A DNA stretch of 64,000 nucleotides. It comes from CAYGDP01 sp964348665. Its GTDB lineage: Bacteria > Verrucomicrobiota > Verrucomicrobiia > Palsa-1439 > CAYGDP01. Location of the stretch: the NCBI GenBank assembly GCA_964348665.1, contig CAYGDP010000007.1, positions 134,217 to 198,216 on the forward strand, in the 5' to 3' direction. Position numbers and translations under genes: made by a program. The notes under the pieces are model-generated. The model made no database searches, was not told the origin of the DNA, and saw nothing but the letters and a program-made list of their open reading frames with translations. Below, in pieces: positions 35,065 to 43,721 of the stretch. The stretch's first letter is position 1; each line of letters opens with the position of its first letter.

Positions 35065-36005
35065 AAACAATCATCGCAGTCTTTTTCGCAGTCATCTTGT
35101 CCGCGACGGCGGAATGGGTGGAAATTGGCGAAACCGTTACTGCCTCGGTCAAACCAGGTTGGCCAGGAAAAACAGGGGGAATCACCTGCGATCCGTCTTC
35201 GGGAGAAGTATTTCTTGTGATACCCGACCAAGGCATCTGGAAGAGTTCGGATCAGGGAAAAACCTTCGCGCGTGCCGACAAGGGTGAAATTGGCGGCCGC
35301 TGCGAGACGGGGTTTGCGCTCAACTTCGACCCGCGCGGTCAACGGTTGATGTGTTTTATGATCTACGGTAATTGTGCGGGAACGACGGACGGCGGCAAGA
35401 GCTGGGCAAAATGGAAAACTAACCACCTCGACTTTGGCGCGGTGGATTGGGAGGGGTCGGGCAAGGCCATGCTCGGGCTCCGCCATGAAAAAGGCGGGAT
35501 GCTGACGCTGTCCACCGACGGCGGCGCGACATGGACAGATATACAGGGTGGTTTCAAGTCACTTGGCCTTTTCGATACGCAGACGCTTGTGGCCAGCAAG
35601 GGCGATGGAATTTTACGGAGTACCGATAGCGGAGCGACATGGACGAAGGTTTCCGAGTATAAACCATCGGGATTTGTGGTGCGTGTGTTCAAAGGCGTGG
35701 GATACTGGACTTCGGACAATGGCCTGCTCGTCAGCCGGGACAAAGGCGCGACATGGAACTTGCTCGGCGGTGCGGTCAACGCGTTTCATGGTCCGTATTT
35801 TGGAAAAGACGAAACCCATCTGGTCGTGGTGGGAAAGAACGGGTTCATGGAGAGCACTGACAGCGGCAAGACGTGGAAACAAGTCGCGCCGTTGCCGCCA
35901 AATTACGACACGGGCATGGTTGGACCGAACTACGCGTGGGATCTCAAGGCGAACATCTTTTATGCTTCCTCCATGGGCAAACCAGCCTATAAATTCGTGC
36001 GATGA
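35061..36005 (+). CDS. Secreted Asp-box (BNR-like) beta-propeller protein
   Basis: A 314-residue protein, starting by a 4-bp overlap with the preceding stop. The signal peptide is MKTIIAVFFAVILSATA. Five Asp-box type motifs are visible: SSDQGKTF, STDGGATW, STDSGATW, SRDKGATW and STDSGKTW, as found in sialidase-like and VPS10-like propellers. No catalytic sialidase residues can be assigned. Part of the envelope propeller operon. Confidence 0.88.
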   Translation: MKTIIAVFFAVILSATAEWVEIGETVTASVKPGWPGKTGGITCDPSSGEVFLVIPDQGIWKSSDQGKTFARADKGEIGGRCETGFALNFDPRGQRLMCFMIYGNCAGTTDGGKSWAKWKTNHLDFGAVDWEGSGKAMLGLRHEKGGMLTLSTDGGATWTDIQGGFKSLGLFDTQTLVASKGDGILRSTDSGATWTKVSEYKPSGFVVRVFKGVGYWTSDNGLLVSRDKGATWNLLGGAVNAFHGPYFGKDETHLVVVGKNGFMESTDSGKTWKQVAPLPPNYDTGMVGPNYAWDLKANIFYASSMGKPAYKFVR

Positions 36006-36244
36006 AAAAAATATTACTCCTTCTACTAGTCGTGGTGGTTTATTGTTTACACCAGGATTTTTGGTTTTGGAAAAAACATGAACCGCTCGTGTTCGGCTTT
36101 CTCCCCGTTGGGCTGGCATACCACGCGGCGTACTCGATCCTCGCCGCGATTTTGATGGCCGTGCTGGTCAAGTACGCATGGCCGAAGCATTTGGAAGATG
36201 TCGTGGCACACGAGCCGAAACCGCCGAGCGAAAAAGAGCAATGA
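36002..36244 (+). CDS. DUF3311 small membrane protein
   Basis: An 80-residue protein with two membrane helices (about 3-17 and 32-60). The core HQDFWFWKKHEPLVFGFLPV and GLAYHAAYSILAA is typical of DUF3311. Members are usually encoded just before a sodium:solute symporter, as here, and may be an accessory subunit. It starts within the stop of the preceding gene. Confidence 0.88.
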   Translation: MKKILLLLLVVVVYCLHQDFWFWKKHEPLVFGFLPVGLAYHAAYSILAAILMAVLVKYAWPKHLEDVVAHEPKPPSEKEQ

Positions 36245-36554
36245 AACTTCAAGCCTCAAACTTCAACCTTCAGGGAAACTTCAAAGATCAACCTTTGACG
36301 GCAGAGTATCATTCTGAGCGAAGCGAGGAATCCCTGCCGTTTCAAGCGCCAACAGAAGAGACCCTTCGCTCCGCTCATGGAGACAACAGCGCGGTAAGTT
36401 TTGAAGTTTGGAATTTGAAGCTTCTTTGGAGTTTGCCCGTCCGCCGCAGCGGACGGGGTCTCGCCACGCTGTTTGGCGGAGAGTTTGCCCATCCCACGAA
36501 ACAGGGAACGAGGTCTCGCCACGCTGTTTGGCGGGAAGTTTGGAGTTTTTCCCC
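36245..36554. repeat. Composite repeat block between DUF3311 and the symporter
   Basis: This 310-bp gap has no gene. It holds a left arm of AAACTTCAA-type units (36241-36290) and an opposing GAAGTTTGGAATTTGAAGC arm (about 36404-36432). Between them are the inverted pair AGCGAAGCGAGG and CCTTCGCTCCGCT. A 9-bp-stem hairpin is at 36436-36457 (CCGTCCGC - CGCA - GCGGACGG core). A 23-bp direct repeat occurs at 36457-36479 and 36512-36534. It looks like nested insertions of small non-coding repeats. The hairpins could lower expression of the downstream genes. Confidence 0.65.
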
Positions 36555-38300
36555 ATGATTCCCGCCATCGTCGTCTTCTGCTACCTTGCCGTTGTCCTCT
36601 ACATCGGCGTGTTTGCGTTTCACCGGGGGAAAACGTCAGGCGAGGATTATTTCCTCGCGAGCCGATCGCTCGGTCAGTGGGTTTTTCTCTTTACGCTGTT
36701 CGGCAGCAACATGACCGCCTTCGCCATCCTCGGTAGTTCCGGTCTGGCATACCAGCGCGGCATCGGCGTGTACGGCTTGATGGCGTCGTCGTCCGGGCTC
36801 GTGATTCCGCTGACGATTTTCTTCGTGGGTACGCGGTTGTGGGCGCTGGGCAAACAGCACGGACACATGACACAGGTCAGCTATTTCCGCGATCGCTGGG
36901 AATGTTCGTTCATCGGCACGCTGATCTTTGCGATCACAGCAATTATGCTCGTCCCGTACATTATTATTGGCGTCATGGGCGGCGGGCAGACGCTCGAAGC
37001 CATCAGCACCGTCACAGGTAAAGACGGAAAAGTCGTGATGGAGCAAGTTGCGGGCAAGGACGGTGCACCATTGACCAAGCCAGCTCTGATTCCAGAGAAG
37101 GACGCCGAAGGAAAACCGGTGATGAAAGATGGCAAGCCGGTTCTCAAACCAAAGCTGGATGCGGATGGCAAACCGGTGGTCGAACCGGTCCTCAAACCCA
37201 AACACTGGGTTTCCTACGAAATCGGTGGCGCGCTGGTCGCCCTCGTTGTCATGGGCTATGTTTTCTTCGGCGGAATGCGCGGGACGGCATGGGTCAACAC
37301 GTTCCAGACGATCTTGTTTCTCGTGTTCGGCACGGTCGCATTCTACCTCATCAGCCGTAAACTAGGCGGATTCGACCAAATCATAGAAAAACTCGCCGCC
37401 GACCCCAAGACTGCCCCACTTCTGACACGCGCGAGAATACCGATGGAGGAGTTTCTTAGTTACACTTTTATTCCCCTTTCGGCGATCATGTTCCCTCACA
37501 TTGCGATTACCTGCTTCACGGCTGAGAAAGTGACCCACTTCAAAAAGACGGTCATTTTTTATCCCATTTGCATCCTGCTCATCTGGCTGCCGAGCGTCTT
37601 CCTCGGTGTCATAGCGGCCAGTCAGTTCCCGGGACTACGACCTGGCGAATCCGACAACGTGATTCTTCGGCTACTCACCGCCAACACTGATGTATTGATC
37701 GCGGGAATTCTTGGCGCGGGAATTATGGCTTGCGTGATGGCTTCCGACAGCCAGATTCTCGCGCTCTCCACCATGTTTACCGAGGATATCTTCGCGCATT
37801 ACGGTGGCAAGCAACGATTTGGCGAACGCGTGCAGGTCTGGACAGGACGCGCCTTTGTCGTCGGAGTTGCCGTGGTCGCTTATCTCATCGCTTTGGCGCT
37901 CAAAGACAAAGTTGGCATTTTTGAATTGGCAATCCGTTTTGCGTTTTCAGGCTTTGCCTCTCTCGCGCCCCTTATGCTCGCGGCCCTTTTCTGGAAACGG
38001 AGCAACAAATGGGGTGCGCTCGCCGCCGTGCTCTGGGTCGCCGGCGCGATGATCGCCATGGCCATTCTGCACACTCAATCCCAAGCCCTGGCTGATTCTC
38101 TCAAACCCGGCGAAATCAAACCGATCTTCGAAAATCTCGGCAACCTCTTCCTCCGATCCAAAGGCGGCGTCCTCATTTACGGCTACCTTCCTGTCATGCC
38201 CATGTGCATCGGCGCCGCTCTGCTCATGTGGCTCGTCTCGCTCGTCACCCCGCCGCCGAGCCAAGCGACAATCGAGAAATATTTTCCTAAAAAATCATGA
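36555..38300 (+). CDS. Sodium:solute symporter family transporter with a repetitive insert
   Basis: A 581-residue protein from the ATG at 36555 (the frame is open upstream only through repeat sequence). The N-terminal helix and FHRGKTSGEDYFLASRSLGQ, GSNMTAFAILGSSGLAYQRG, and ASDSQILALSTMFTEDI are hallmarks of the SSS family (PutP/SGLT type), about 13 membrane helices. Residues of about 152-217 hold an insert of charged, DGKPV-like repeats (for example EGKPVMKDGKPVLKP) between two helices, not normal for the family. The substrate is unknown, and the following enzymes suggest a carboxylate or related compound. Overlaps the next gene by 4 bp. Confidence 0.92.
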   Translation: MIPAIVVFCYLAVVLYIGVFAFHRGKTSGEDYFLASRSLGQWVFLFTLFGSNMTAFAILGSSGLAYQRGIGVYGLMASSSGLVIPLTIFFVGTRLWALGKQHGHMTQVSYFRDRWECSFIGTLIFAITAIMLVPYIIIGVMGGGQTLEAISTVTGKDGKVVMEQVAGKDGAPLTKPALIPEKDAEGKPVMKDGKPVLKPKLDADGKPVVEPVLKPKHWVSYEIGGALVALVVMGYVFFGGMRGTAWVNTFQTILFLVFGTVAFYLISRKLGGFDQIIEKLAADPKTAPLLTRARIPMEEFLSYTFIPLSAIMFPHIAITCFTAEKVTHFKKTVIFYPICILLIWLPSVFLGVIAASQFPGLRPGESDNVILRLLTANTDVLIAGILGAGIMACVMASDSQILALSTMFTEDIFAHYGGKQRFGERVQVWTGRAFVVGVAVVAYLIALALKDKVGIFELAIRFAFSGFASLAPLMLAALFWKRSNKWGALAAVLWVAGAMIAMAILHTQSQALADSLKPGEIKPIFENLGNLFLRSKGGVLIYGYLPVMPMCIGAALLMWLVSLVTPPPSQATIEKYFPKKS

Positions 38301-39382
38301 ATGCCAATCCACAATTGACGACCGCTATTGTTGCTGCTTCTGCCGCGCTCGATGCGCACGCCAGGGAAATTGTTTCCTGGCATTTCTCGCCCGAAACGGG
38401 CTGTGCGTTCTGGCTCGATTGGGCAAAAAAGGCGGGTTGGAATCCCGCGAAGGAAATCAAGGGCTTTGCCGACCTGATGCGGTTCCCGCATTTTCAGGAC
38501 GAGTGGCTCCGTGATCAGCAGCCGGAGGTCTGGGTTCCTGCCAAGTTTCGTGGTCGCCCCTATAACATCTTCGAGACAGGCGGCACGACGGGCATGCCCA
38601 AGCAGCGGATCGGTTGGGACGATTACAAAACCGATTACGAGGAATTTTCCGGGAAAATCTCCGACGAACATTTCCCGCGCGGCGGCGCGTGGCTCATGGT
38701 GGGGCCGACCGGCCCGCGACGATTAAGGCTGGCGATTGAGCATCTGGCCAATTTCCGCGGCAGTCCTTGCTATTTCATTGACCTTGACCCGCGTTGGGTG
38801 AAGAAGGTCATCGCCGCCAAACAATTCGAAGTTGCCCGTGCCTACATGGATCATGTGATTGATCAAGCCGTTACGATTTTGAAGAATCGCAAAGTCAGTG
38901 GCCTGTTTACCACGCCGAAGCTGCTCGAAGCACTCGGCGAGAAAATCAATCTCTACGACGCGGGCATTCGCGGTGTCTTCTGCGGCGGGACTTCGATGCC
39001 TCCACAACTGGTTCGGTTCACCATTGAGGAAGTTCTCGAAAACCGGATCGGTTTTTACCCCACCTATGGCAACACATTGATGGGGCTGGCCGCCAGCGAT
39101 CCGCTTCGGACCGAAGACAATTACTCCATCACGTATCACGCCCCGCAGCCGCGCGCCGTCCTGCGCGTGGTTGATCCGAAAGACACCGCACGCACCGTGG
39201 ACTACGGCCAATGGGGTCGTGTCGAGCTGACCACGCTGACCAAGGAATTTTTTATGCCCCGTTTCCTCGAACGCGACGAAGCAATCCGTCGTCCGCCCTG
39301 CACCCATTACGCGTGGGACGGTGTTGGCGAGGTCCGTCCCTTCGGCGCGATGGAAAAGACGATCGTAGAAGGGGTCTATTAA
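38297..39382 (+). CDS. LuxE/PaaK-like adenylating enzyme
   Basis: A 361-residue protein. FETGGTTGMPKQRI resembles the phosphate-binding loop of adenylate-forming enzymes (usual SSGTTGxPK). GVFCGGTSMPPQL, YPTYGNTLMGLA and YDxG-like WGRVELTTLT occupy the places of later ANL-family motifs. The C-terminal subdomain seems short, ending soon after WDGVGEVRPFGAMEKT, as in LuxE/PaaK-type relatives. It should activate a carboxylic acid as an acyl-adenylate or thioester. The aldehyde and alcohol dehydrogenase genes downstream suggest interconversion of acid, aldehyde and alcohol. Confidence 0.78.
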   Translation: MNANPQLTTAIVAASAALDAHAREIVSWHFSPETGCAFWLDWAKKAGWNPAKEIKGFADLMRFPHFQDEWLRDQQPEVWVPAKFRGRPYNIFETGGTTGMPKQRIGWDDYKTDYEEFSGKISDEHFPRGGAWLMVGPTGPRRLRLAIEHLANFRGSPCYFIDLDPRWVKKVIAAKQFEVARAYMDHVIDQAVTILKNRKVSGLFTTPKLLEALGEKINLYDAGIRGVFCGGTSMPPQLVRFTIEEVLENRIGFYPTYGNTLMGLAASDPLRTEDNYSITYHAPQPRAVLRVVDPKDTARTVDYGQWGRVELTTLTKEFFMPRFLERDEAIRRPPCTHYAWDGVGEVRPFGAMEKTIVEGVY

Positions 39383-39384
39383 TG

Positions 39385-39417
39385 GAAGATTGAGGGTCGA
39401 GGATTGAAGATCGCAAC
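39385..39417 (+). repeat. Left arm of inverted repeat around the four-helix-bundle gene
   Basis: GAAGATTGAGGGTCGAGGAT and following bases, ending GATCGCAAC. Read in reverse it resembles the stretch at 39829-39868 (GTTGC, then TTC, ATCCTC and ATCTTC units). Confidence 0.6.
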
Positions 39418-39430
39418 AGCGAGAAAACCT

Positions 39431-39826
39431 ATGGCAACGATACAGAGTTTTCGAGATCTAAACGTTTACAAGCTGGCGAGAGAGCAGTCGAAGGTTATTA
39501 TTCAGCACTCGAAAGCCTTTCCACAGGAAGAACGTTATTCGCTGACTGACCAAATTCGCCGGTCGTCGCGCGCGGTGAACGCGATGGTTTCCGAAGCGTG
39601 GGCACGTTGGCGCTACCAAGCCGCATTCGAGAATAAAATTAACGAGGCTTTGGGCGAGGCGATGGAGACGCAAGCATGGCTCGATCACGTCTTGGATTGC
39701 GACTATGTTTCTGCGGCAAACCACAAGGCGCTTGACGACGCGTGGCAGCATATCGGCGCGATGTTACAACGAATGATTGACGAGGCAGATAAGTTTTGCA
39801 AATCCATCCGTGAACGAACAAAATGA
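39431..39826 (+). CDS. Four helix bundle protein (23S rRNA intervening-sequence/Avd-like family)
   Basis: A 131-residue, mostly helical protein starting at the ATG at 39431. It shows the family pattern: SFRDLNVYKLAREQSKVI near the N-terminus, FPQEERYSLTDQIRRSSRAV, a central AEA-like WARWRYQAAFENKINEALGE, and ETQAWLDHVLDCDY. Members occur in 23S rRNA intervening sequences and as scattered single genes; the Avd protein of retroelements has the same fold. Inverted repeats flank it and it interrupts an otherwise tightly packed enzyme operon, so it looks inserted. Its role here is unknown. Confidence 0.88.
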   Translation: MATIQSFRDLNVYKLAREQSKVIIQHSKAFPQEERYSLTDQIRRSSRAVNAMVSEAWARWRYQAAFENKINEALGEAMETQAWLDHVLDCDYVSAANHKALDDAWQHIGAMLQRMIDEADKFCKSIRERTK

Positions 39827-39828
39827 CT

Positions 39829-39868
39829 GTTGCAGTTTCGATTCTCCATCCTCTATCTTCTATCCTCG
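39829..39868 (-). repeat. Right arm of inverted repeat around the four-helix-bundle gene
   Basis: GTTGCAGTTTCGATTCTCCA and then ATCCTCTATCTTCTATCCTC. It ends one base before the start of the aldehyde dehydrogenase gene at 39870. Confidence 0.6.
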
Positions 39869-39869
39869 A

Positions 39870-41300
39870 ATGAACCTTCCCCACATCCCGGCACTGCGAC
39901 TTGGTCGTAGCTACGACAGCCTCGACAAGCTAGAGGTTAAAAACTGTCGAAATGGCGAGGTTGTTGCGCAGGTGAGCAAGGTCAACGCCGGTATCATCCG
40001 CAAAGACCTCACGAAAGTTGCGGCGGCGCGAGCGGCGTTGAAAAAAATCTCGTGTGCGCAATTGATCGAAATCACTTCTAAGGCCGCCGAACTTTTTCTC
40101 AATGGCACGCTTCCGCTGGGCGACAAGGGCCATACCCAGTCGCCCCAGCAATACATCGAGCTGCTCTCCTCAACGAGTGGCTTGCCGTATGTGTTGATCC
40201 GCCGCAATATGCAGCGCATCCATACCGCGATGTCGCAGATGGATAAGATGCTCCGCGGACTAACGCGCGGGCTGGACTTGCACGTGCTCGATACAGGCTT
40301 TGGCGAGCAGGCAGGCTGTCCAGTGAGTTTCTTTCCCGTAACCCAATGTCTTGGCCTGGTCATGCCGAGCAATTCGCCCGCCGTCAATTCGCTCTGGCTG
40401 CCAAGCATCGCGCTAAAAATCCCAGTCGTGCTCAAGCCTGGCGGCGAAGAGCCGTGGACTCCCTATCGTCTCATCCAAGCCTTCATCGCTGCGGGCGCAC
40501 CTGCAGAGGCGTTCGGTTTCTACCCGACCGACCACGAAGGCGGCGCGGAAATTTTGAACTCCTGCCGCCGCTCGCTCATCTTTGGTGACAAAAGCACCAC
40601 CGACCGTTACGCAAACGATCCGCGCATCCAAGTTCATGGTCCCGGCTACAGCAAAATCCTCATCGGCACGGACGAAATCGAGCGTTGGCCTGAATTTCTC
40701 GATGTGCTAGTCGAATCCGTCGCCGCCAACAGCGGTCGCAGTTGTCTCAACGCCTCCGCCATCGTTGTTCCCGCTCATGCTACGGAAATCGCCGACGCGC
40801 TTGCGAAACGGCTTGGCCCGATTCAACCCAGTCCTGTCACGGATGAAAATGCCGCGCTCGCAGGTTTCGCAAACCCGAAGATGCCTGAGTTCATCAACAA
40901 TGCCATCGAAGATGGGTTGAAAACGGCTGGCGCGGAGGACGTGACCGCAAAATATCGCGGTGGCGATCGCAAAGTCACGTTCGAGGGCGGCTTGTATCTA
41001 CGCCCGACCATCGTCCGCTGCGATTCCTTCGCGCACCCGCTCGCCAATCGTGAATATCTTTTTCCCTACGCTAGCGTAGTGCAAGTGCCACAGGACAAAA
41101 TGCTCGAGCAAATCGGCCCATCGCTGGTCGTTACCGCGATCACGCGCGACGAACGATTCGTCGAGCAATTGATGAATTCGACGGACATCAATCGTCTCAA
41201 CATCGGTCCAATCTCGACCATGAAAATTTCGTGGGACCAGCCGCACGAGGGCAATCTCTTCGAGTTTCTCTATCAACGCCGTGCCATCCAACGAGTCTAA
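39870..41300 (+). CDS. Aldehyde dehydrogenase family protein
   Basis: A 476-residue protein from the ATG at 39870. The nucleotide-binding part has VTQCLGLVMPSNSPAVNS and the conserved VVLKPGGEEP lysine. The catalytic cysteine is C292 in NSGRSCLNAS. A KVTFEGGLYLRPTIV region and NREYLFPYASVV follow. It oxidises an aldehyde to the acid or, with an activated acyl group, reduces it; the adenylating enzyme upstream and the alcohol dehydrogenase 3 bp downstream leave both directions open. Without the repeat-flanked gene it would directly follow 38297-39382. Confidence 0.9.
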   Translation: MNLPHIPALRLGRSYDSLDKLEVKNCRNGEVVAQVSKVNAGIIRKDLTKVAAARAALKKISCAQLIEITSKAAELFLNGTLPLGDKGHTQSPQQYIELLSSTSGLPYVLIRRNMQRIHTAMSQMDKMLRGLTRGLDLHVLDTGFGEQAGCPVSFFPVTQCLGLVMPSNSPAVNSLWLPSIALKIPVVLKPGGEEPWTPYRLIQAFIAAGAPAEAFGFYPTDHEGGAEILNSCRRSLIFGDKSTTDRYANDPRIQVHGPGYSKILIGTDEIERWPEFLDVLVESVAANSGRSCLNASAIVVPAHATEIADALAKRLGPIQPSPVTDENAALAGFANPKMPEFINNAIEDGLKTAGAEDVTAKYRGGDRKVTFEGGLYLRPTIVRCDSFAHPLANREYLFPYASVVQVPQDKMLEQIGPSLVVTAITRDERFVEQLMNSTDINRLNIGPISTMKISWDQPHEGNLFEFLYQRRAIQRV

Positions 41301-41303
41301 CGA

Positions 41304-42443
41304 ATGACGAATGACGAGTTGCCATTATCCTTTGACGGCGCGATTTCCACGCGCGTGATCGCGGCGCTCAATAGCGTCGATCTCGTTGGTAAACAGGCGC
41401 GCGAACTGGGAGCGAAACGAGCGCTCCTGGTTACCGACCGCGGAATTGTCGCAACCGGCCATGTGGACCGCGCGGAAAAATCGCTCCGCGATGCGGGACT
41501 ATCGGTCACGGTCTTTGACGGTGTAATCGAGAATCCAACCACGCACACCGTAAACGAGTGTCTGGCAGTTGCGCGCTCCACGCAAAGTGATTGCATCATT
41601 GGTCTCGGCGGTGGCAGCAGTATGGACGTAGCCAAGGGTACCAATTTTCTACTGACCAACGGCGGTCGGATGCAGGATTACTGGGGCTTCGGCAAGGCGA
41701 CCAAGCCGATGCTCCCTCTCATTGCGATCCCGACAACTGCCGGCACGGGGAGTGAATGTCAGAGTTATGCACTCATTGCCGACGAAAAATCTCATCGCAA
41801 AATGGCGTGTGGCGACCCGAAAGCCGCCGCTCGCGTTGCCATTCTCGACCCGACTCTCACCCTCACACAGCCGGGCGCTGTCGCCGCCGCGACGGGTATG
41901 GATGCCATCGCACACGCGGTCGAATCCGCCGTGACAAAAAAGCGCACCGAACTTTCGTGGAGGTTTTCGCGGGAGGCGTTTCGGCTGTGCATTCAAAACT
42001 TTCCTATCGTTCTCAAGCAGCCAGATAACCTGGACGCTCGTGCCGCCATGCAGCTCGGTGCCGCCTACGCGGGCGCCGCCATCGAAAACTCAATGCTTGG
42101 CGCAGCTCACAGCGCTGCCAACCCACTCACCGCAAACTACGGGGTCGTCCACGGCGTCGCTGTGGGGCTCCTGTTGCCACATATTGTCCGTTTCAACGCG
42201 GAAGACGAGGCAACACGTAATATCTACCGCAAATTGTTAGGAGAAGATGCTGGAGCGCTTGCGGATCGTCTAGAGGAACTGCTCCAACTGGCAGGCCTGC
42301 CCCAGACACTACGCGCCTGTGGCATTTCAATGAGCCCAATTCTGAATCTCTCGCAGGAGGCCGCGCGCGAATGGACCGCACAGTTCAACCCGCGGGCTGT
42401 TACTGCCGATGACTTTGCCGCGCTCTACGAAACGGCGCTGTAA
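41304..42443 (+). CDS. Iron-containing alcohol dehydrogenase
   Basis: A 379-residue group III alcohol dehydrogenase. The NAD-binding motif is GLGGGSSMDVAKG, followed by IPTTAGTGSECQSYA. Metal-site residues include the TGMDAIAHAVES region (Asp and His) and the later AAHSAANPLTANYGVVHGVAVG block with His. Last gene of the operon and only 3 bp from the dehydrogenase before it, so the pair should work together. The substrate alcohol is unknown. The opposite-strand LarA-like gene ends 15 bp after it. Confidence 0.93.
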   Translation: MTNDELPLSFDGAISTRVIAALNSVDLVGKQARELGAKRALLVTDRGIVATGHVDRAEKSLRDAGLSVTVFDGVIENPTTHTVNECLAVARSTQSDCIIGLGGGSSMDVAKGTNFLLTNGGRMQDYWGFGKATKPMLPLIAIPTTAGTGSECQSYALIADEKSHRKMACGDPKAAARVAILDPTLTLTQPGAVAAATGMDAIAHAVESAVTKKRTELSWRFSREAFRLCIQNFPIVLKQPDNLDARAAMQLGAAYAGAAIENSMLGAAHSAANPLTANYGVVHGVAVGLLLPHIVRFNAEDEATRNIYRKLLGEDAGALADRLEELLQLAGLPQTLRACGISMSPILNLSQEAAREWTAQFNPRAVTADDFAALYETAL

Positions 42444-42458
42444 TGTTTTGGAAACAGA

Positions 42459-43721
42459 TTACGACAGATAGGGAATGGTCATGGGGCCTTCCGGCAAAAC
42501 TGCGATCGGAACCTCCGACCCAATCCGCTTCAATTCGACTTCAATCCGCTCGGAAATGTTGACAACAGGCTCGAGGTGGGCACGTCGAACTTCTGGTGGG
42601 GTCAGTTCACTGAAAAGTCCCACGCGGGCGCGCCGCAGGATGAGCGCGAGAGTTTGCGCCTGCCATTGGTCGGCCATCGAAAAATTCGGTTGCATGACCA
42701 AATCAAGGATTGCGCGAGGTGAGTCATTTTCAAAAAGAAGTTTGCGAAAATTTCCATGGCTGGGAAATCCATCGTTGCATCGAGCCGCCGCAAGAATCAA
42801 ACCTCCCTCCGCAATAATCTGTGCCGCGGCAGACATTCCCTTGACCGCCTGATAGAGGTTTTGGTCGAGCGGATACCCGCTATTGCTGGTTACAACGATG
42901 GGGAAAGGGCGCGCACACGGAATCATGGAGGTCTCTTTCACAAAAGCGCAGCCAGCACGATGCGCCGCGAGGACTTCACCGCAAAAAAACCGCGTGATCT
43001 GACGATGCCGATTGAGTGTCACGTTGACGCAAAAATCCACAGGCAATAATGCGCCATTGGCGCGGACTTGTTCCTGGGTTGGATTCTTTTCCAACACCCC
43101 CCAGGTGCTTCGCGGGTCGGCAATGACCGTTGCCCGATGATAATGCATGATCGAGGCAAGATCCGCAATTGCAGGAAAAATACCTTTGTAGCCGCCCGAA
43201 AAACCCGCAAAAAAATGGGGCTCGATAAATCCCATCACGATGCGACGATCTGCCTCGACAAATTGCTTGTTGAAGAAAACCTCCCTACCTTCGTTGGTTT
43301 TGCCCGCCAATGCCAGCGTCTCGAGATTGTTCGCCTGATGATTGACAATGCGATAACTGCTCACGATCTCTCGTCCCACCATACCCGCCAATTCGGCGTC
43401 CGTATTGGCACGATGCGAGCCCGTGCCAACGACAATCGTGAAATTTTCGCGCGGCACGTGCGACAATTCCTCGAATACCCAAGGCAACAGACGATCGGAT
43501 GGCAAAGCCCGCGTGATGTCGGGAATGACAACCGCGACACGATCTCCCGATCGAACCACCTCCCGCAACGGTTGCGCGCCGATCGGATGCCGAACAACGC
43601 GCTGGAATTCCGCCTCCTCATCGGCAAGTCCGACCACGTGGCGCGGAGTCAATTCCGTAACGTTTGACGACAGGATTTCGACATCGAGACCGTCTCGGCC
43701 ATATTGCAAATGAATCTTCAT
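42459..43721 (-). CDS. LarA-like nickel-pincer-type racemase family protein
   Basis: A 420-residue protein of the nickel-dependent lactate racemase family. Residues matching the LarA site are H103 in VGTGSHR, H169 in IEPHFFAG and K179 in SGGYKGIFPAIA. LarA acts with a nickel pincer nucleotide made by LarB, LarC and LarE, none of which is in the window, so the cofactor would have to come from elsewhere. Related proteins racemise or epimerise other 2-hydroxy acids. It starts within the stop of the ThuA-like gene (ATGA), so the two are co-translated. Confidence 0.88.
   Translation of the reverse strand: MKIHLQYGRDGLDVEILSSNVTELTPRHVVGLADEEAEFQRVVRHPIGAQPLREVVRSGDRVAVVIPDITRALPSDRLLPWVFEELSHVPRENFTIVVGTGSHRANTDAELAGMVGREIVSSYRIVNHQANNLETLALAGKTNEGREVFFNKQFVEADRRIVMGFIEPHFFAGFSGGYKGIFPAIADLASIMHYHRATVIADPRSTWGVLEKNPTQEQVRANGALLPVDFCVNVTLNRHRQITRFFCGEVLAAHRAGCAFVKETSMIPCARPFPIVVTSNSGYPLDQNLYQAVKGMSAAAQIIAEGGLILAAARCNDGFPSHGNFRKLLFENDSPRAILDLVMQPNFSMADQWQAQTLALILRRARVGLFSELTPPEVRRAHLEPVVNISERIEVELKRIGSEVPIAVLPEGPMTIPYLS

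Noticed and set aside
36457..36534. The two 23-bp direct repeats as a CRISPR or attachment site
   Set aside because: Only two copies with one 32-bp gap, no cas or integrase genes, and the unit resembles scattered small repeats.
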